7,482 bases of DNA from Thermococcus paralvinellae. GTDB taxonomy: Archaea; Methanobacteriota_B; Thermococci; Thermococcales; Thermococcaceae. Location of the stretch: contig DQUR01000198.1 of NCBI GenBank assembly GCA_015662175.1, positions 1 to 7,482 on the forward strand. Direction: 5' to 3'. The notes below the pieces were generated by a model. The model was not told where the DNA came from and searched no databases. It was given only the letters and a program-made list of their open reading frames with translations. Below, piece after piece: positions 5,573-7,482 of this stretch; position 1 is the first letter of the stretch, and the number at the start of each line of letters is the position of its first letter. Position numbers and translations under genes: made by a program.

Positions 5573-6901
5573 ATGAACCGAAAAGTAGGACTTTTAATTT
5601 TTGTTCTTTTAGGAGCAATAGTGAGCGGTTGCATAGGTGGTGAAAAGGCCACAACGCCGACCACCTCTGAACAGCCAACAACTACTGAGCAACCAAAAGA
5701 AACAGTAAAGCTAATTTGGCTTTCAACACAACTGAGCCCACCAGAGGAGAGGGCTTTTGTCCAAGAAGAGCTCCTGAGCGAATTTAAGAAAGAGACGGGA
5801 ATTGATGTTGATTTCATACCTATGAGCTATTCCGATATGGCCACAAGACTTGAGGCTGAGCAAAAAGCTGGAAAAGTTACCATTGACCTTATTGGCGACT
5901 TACACGGTGGCTTGGATTACTTTAACTCAAAAGGCTGGTTAATGGACCTGGGTGGAATGCCAAAGCTCGAGGGAAGAACCTTCATAACGACCTTTGAGAA
6001 ATATGCAACGATTGGAGGAAAGAAGGTTTATGTTCCATGGATGAGTGCCACATACGTTATGGTAATCAACAAGAGGGCATTTGAATATTTGCCAGACGGA
6101 CTTACAAAAGAAGATGTCATCAGGGGATCTGACAGGTGGACCTATGATAAGTTCTTGGCCTGGGCAAAGAAGCTAAAAGAGGCAACAGGAAAGCCACAGG
6201 TTGGATTTCCGGCTGGACCAAAAGGACTCTTTGTAAGATTCCTTCACGGGTACATATATCCATCGTTCACCGGTCACCAAGCAAAGGCATTTGACAGTCC
6301 GGATGCGGTTACAATGTGGAACTACCTCAAGAAGCTCTGGCCGTACGTAAATCCAGCAAGCACGACTTGGGACGCAATGGCCGAGCCGCTCCTAAGAGGT
6401 GAGGTTCTTATTGCATGGGATCACACCGCAAGAATTAAAAACGCAATTGAGACGAACCCAGACCAATTCGTAGTTGTTCCTGTTCCGAGAGGACCAAAGG
6501 GAAGAGGGTTTATCTTGGTAGTTGCTGGGCTGGCAATTCCAAAGGGTGCTCCGCATCCAGAGGAGGCATGGAAGTTAATTGATTACCTCACAAGACCAGA
6601 GACACAGGTTAAAATCCTTGAGAAGGTTGGATTCTTCCCAACAGTCAAAGAGGCAAGTGGCATATTACCGGAAGGGCCACTTAAGATTCTGGCTGAAGGT
6701 GTTACCGCACAGTCCTCAACACCAGATGCAATTGTTGCAATGATACCAAATCTCGGAGCAAAAGGTGGTGAGTTCAAAGACATTTACAGAACAGCATTCG
6801 AGAGAATAGTTCTCAAGGGCGAAGATCCAGCAACGGTCACAAAAGAACTCAAGCCGAAGCTCATTGCACTCTTTGAGGAGCAGGGTGTAGAGGTTCCATG
6901 A
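5573..6901 (+). CDS. Sugar ABC transporter substrate-binding lipoprotein (CUT1 type)
   Basis: Captures a carbohydrate outside the membrane and delivers it to the permeases encoded next. The 442 residues start with a charged MNRK, a hydrophobic core and the lipobox IVSGC, so Cys20 is the likely lipid anchor. A Thr/Pro/Glu-rich stalk follows (about 24-43), common in archaeal binding proteins and often glycosylated. The mature part (44-442) has the extracellular solute-binding family 1 pattern: KLIWLSTQ at the first strand, PWMSATYVMVINKRAF (155-170), RWTYDKFLAWAKKL, WDHTARIKNAI near 282, and a C-terminal AIPKGAPHPEEAWKLIDYL. Length is usual for CUT1 proteins. It is first in its operon; the permease starts nine bases after the stop. 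The ligand cannot be deduced. Maltose/trehalose-type proteins are relatives, but the neighbours (two oxidoreductases, a glycosyltransferase) suggest another sugar, a polyol or a glycoside. Confidence 0.92.
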   Translation: MNRKVGLLIFVLLGAIVSGCIGGEKATTPTTSEQPTTTEQPKETVKLIWLSTQLSPPEERAFVQEELLSEFKKETGIDVDFIPMSYSDMATRLEAEQKAGKVTIDLIGDLHGGLDYFNSKGWLMDLGGMPKLEGRTFITTFEKYATIGGKKVYVPWMSATYVMVINKRAFEYLPDGLTKEDVIRGSDRWTYDKFLAWAKKLKEATGKPQVGFPAGPKGLFVRFLHGYIYPSFTGHQAKAFDSPDAVTMWNYLKKLWPYVNPASTTWDAMAEPLLRGEVLIAWDHTARIKNAIETNPDQFVVVPVPRGPKGRGFILVVAGLAIPKGAPHPEEAWKLIDYLTRPETQVKILEKVGFFPTVKEASGILPEGPLKILAEGVTAQSSTPDAIVAMIPNLGAKGGEFKDIYRTAFERIVLKGEDPATVTKELKPKLIALFEEQGVEVP

Positions 6902-6910
6902 GGGAGGAAC

Positions 6911-7482
6911 ATGAAGGTTAGGGCTCTCCCCTACCTTTTAATTTTACCCGCCTTTGCGTATTTGATATTTTTTGTTGGTTATCCCCTTCTTCAGGCCCTG
7001 TATTTAGCTTTCACGGAAAACGGTGTTTTTTCACTTGCAACGGTCAATAGGGCAATCGGTGATCCCCGTTTTTGGGATGCCCTTAAATACACTATCGGTC
7101 TGGCTGCCGTTATTGTGCCCACTCAGGTTGGTTTAGCGTTAGTTTTGGCTCTGATTATGAACAGGGCGTTTAAGGGTAAAGATTTAACGCTTTATGCTTT
7201 AATAATTCCCCTCACGATCAGTGATGTTGCCGCAGGTTTAATTTGGTATGCCATGCTTTCTCCAAGCGGATTTTTAAATAAACTCCTCTTAAACCTTGGA
7301 TTAATTGACAATCCGATTTATTTCTTCGGCTATCAATTTAGGCATATGGAGTTTTTGGCAATAGTCTTGGCAGAGCTTTGGAGAGCGACTGCGATTGTTT
7401 TTGTTATAATCTTGGCTGGTTTGCAGATGATAAGTCAGGAGTACTTGGAAGCAGCGGAAGTATTTGGAGCAGATTACTGGAC
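6911..7482 (+). CDS. Sugar ABC transporter permease (MalF/UgpA-like), N-terminal 190 residues, cut by the window end
   Basis: Membrane subunit that forms the import channel with a second permease, expected further right. Translation from the ATG at 6911 stays open to the window end. Hydrophobic segments lie at about 7-31, 58-82, 93-116 and 147-170. The conserved cytoplasmic EAA loop begins at YLEAAEVFGADYW (178-190, Glu180, Gly186), which contacts the ATPase subunit; its second half is outside the window. ILPAFAYLIFFVGYPLLQALYLAF-type N-termini and the single-domain layout fit the first permease of CUT1 systems, which are about 290-300 residues. AGGGAGG at 6901-6907, overlapping the stop of the binding-protein gene by one base, is a strong ribosome binding site. 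No ATPase gene is visible in the window. Confidence 0.9.
   Translation, partial: MKVRALPYLLILPAFAYLIFFVGYPLLQALYLAFTENGVFSLATVNRAIGDPRFWDALKYTIGLAAVIVPTQVGLALVLALIMNRAFKGKDLTLYALIIPLTISDVAAGLIWYAMLSPSGFLNKLLLNLGLIDNPIYFFGYQFRHMEFLAIVLAELWRATAIVFVIILAGLQMISQEYLEAAEVFGADYW

Noticed and set aside
1..7482. CRISPR arrays, tRNA or rRNA genes, inteins and intact transposases.
   Set aside because: No spaced direct repeats, no RNA-gene signatures and no such protein motifs were seen on either strand.

Overview
The window looks like genomic DNA of a hyperthermophilic euryarchaeon of the order Thermococcales (Thermococcus or Pyrococcus type). The reasons are archaeal TATA boxes about 25 bases upstream of inferred starts, GGTGAT/GGAGG-type ribosome binding sites, oligo-T terminators without hairpins, a VSGC-type archaeal lipoprotein with a Thr/Pro-rich stalk, and a cyclic 2,3-diphosphoglycerate (cDPG) synthetase gene paired with a 2-phosphoglycerate kinase gene. 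The assignment rests on recognition only; no database search was possible.

Layout. Bases 1-1794, minus strand: a two-gene operon with cDPG synthetase first and 2-phosphoglycerate kinase (cut by the window edge) second, joined by a 4-base ATGA overlap. Together they would convert 2-phosphoglycerate to 2,3-diphosphoglycerate and then to cDPG. Bases 1795-2185: a spacer of about 390 bases with the cDPG synthetase promoter, no intact gene, a 10-bp perfect inverted repeat and the terminator of the next gene. Bases 2186-3328, minus strand: a GT-A-fold glycosyltransferase of 380 residues whose motif order resembles mannosylglycerate synthase (GT78) and glucosyl-3-phosphoglycerate synthase (GT81). Bases 3329-3421: a compact divergent promoter. 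Bases 3422-5454, plus strand: two translationally coupled Gfo/Idh/MocA-family oxidoreductases. Bases 5455-5572: an oligo-T terminator followed by a new promoter. Bases 5573-7482, plus strand: a CUT1-type sugar ABC importer, with a lipoprotein binding protein and the first permease (cut by the window edge).

How the parts may work together. The right three quarters look like a carbohydrate module: import by an ABC transporter, redox chemistry on a sugar, polyol or glycoside by two oxidoreductases, and a divergent glycosyltransferase. The two plus-strand promoters share a 22-base element (18 of 22 positions identical) just upstream of each TATA box, which suggests one regulator controls both units. 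Sampled lines give about 54% G+C on the left (cDPG operon) and about 41-43% from the glycosyltransferase rightward, so the module may be an accessory island beside an older locus. All named minus-strand enzymes may act on glycerate derivatives, so a link to compatible-solute metabolism is plausible but unproven.
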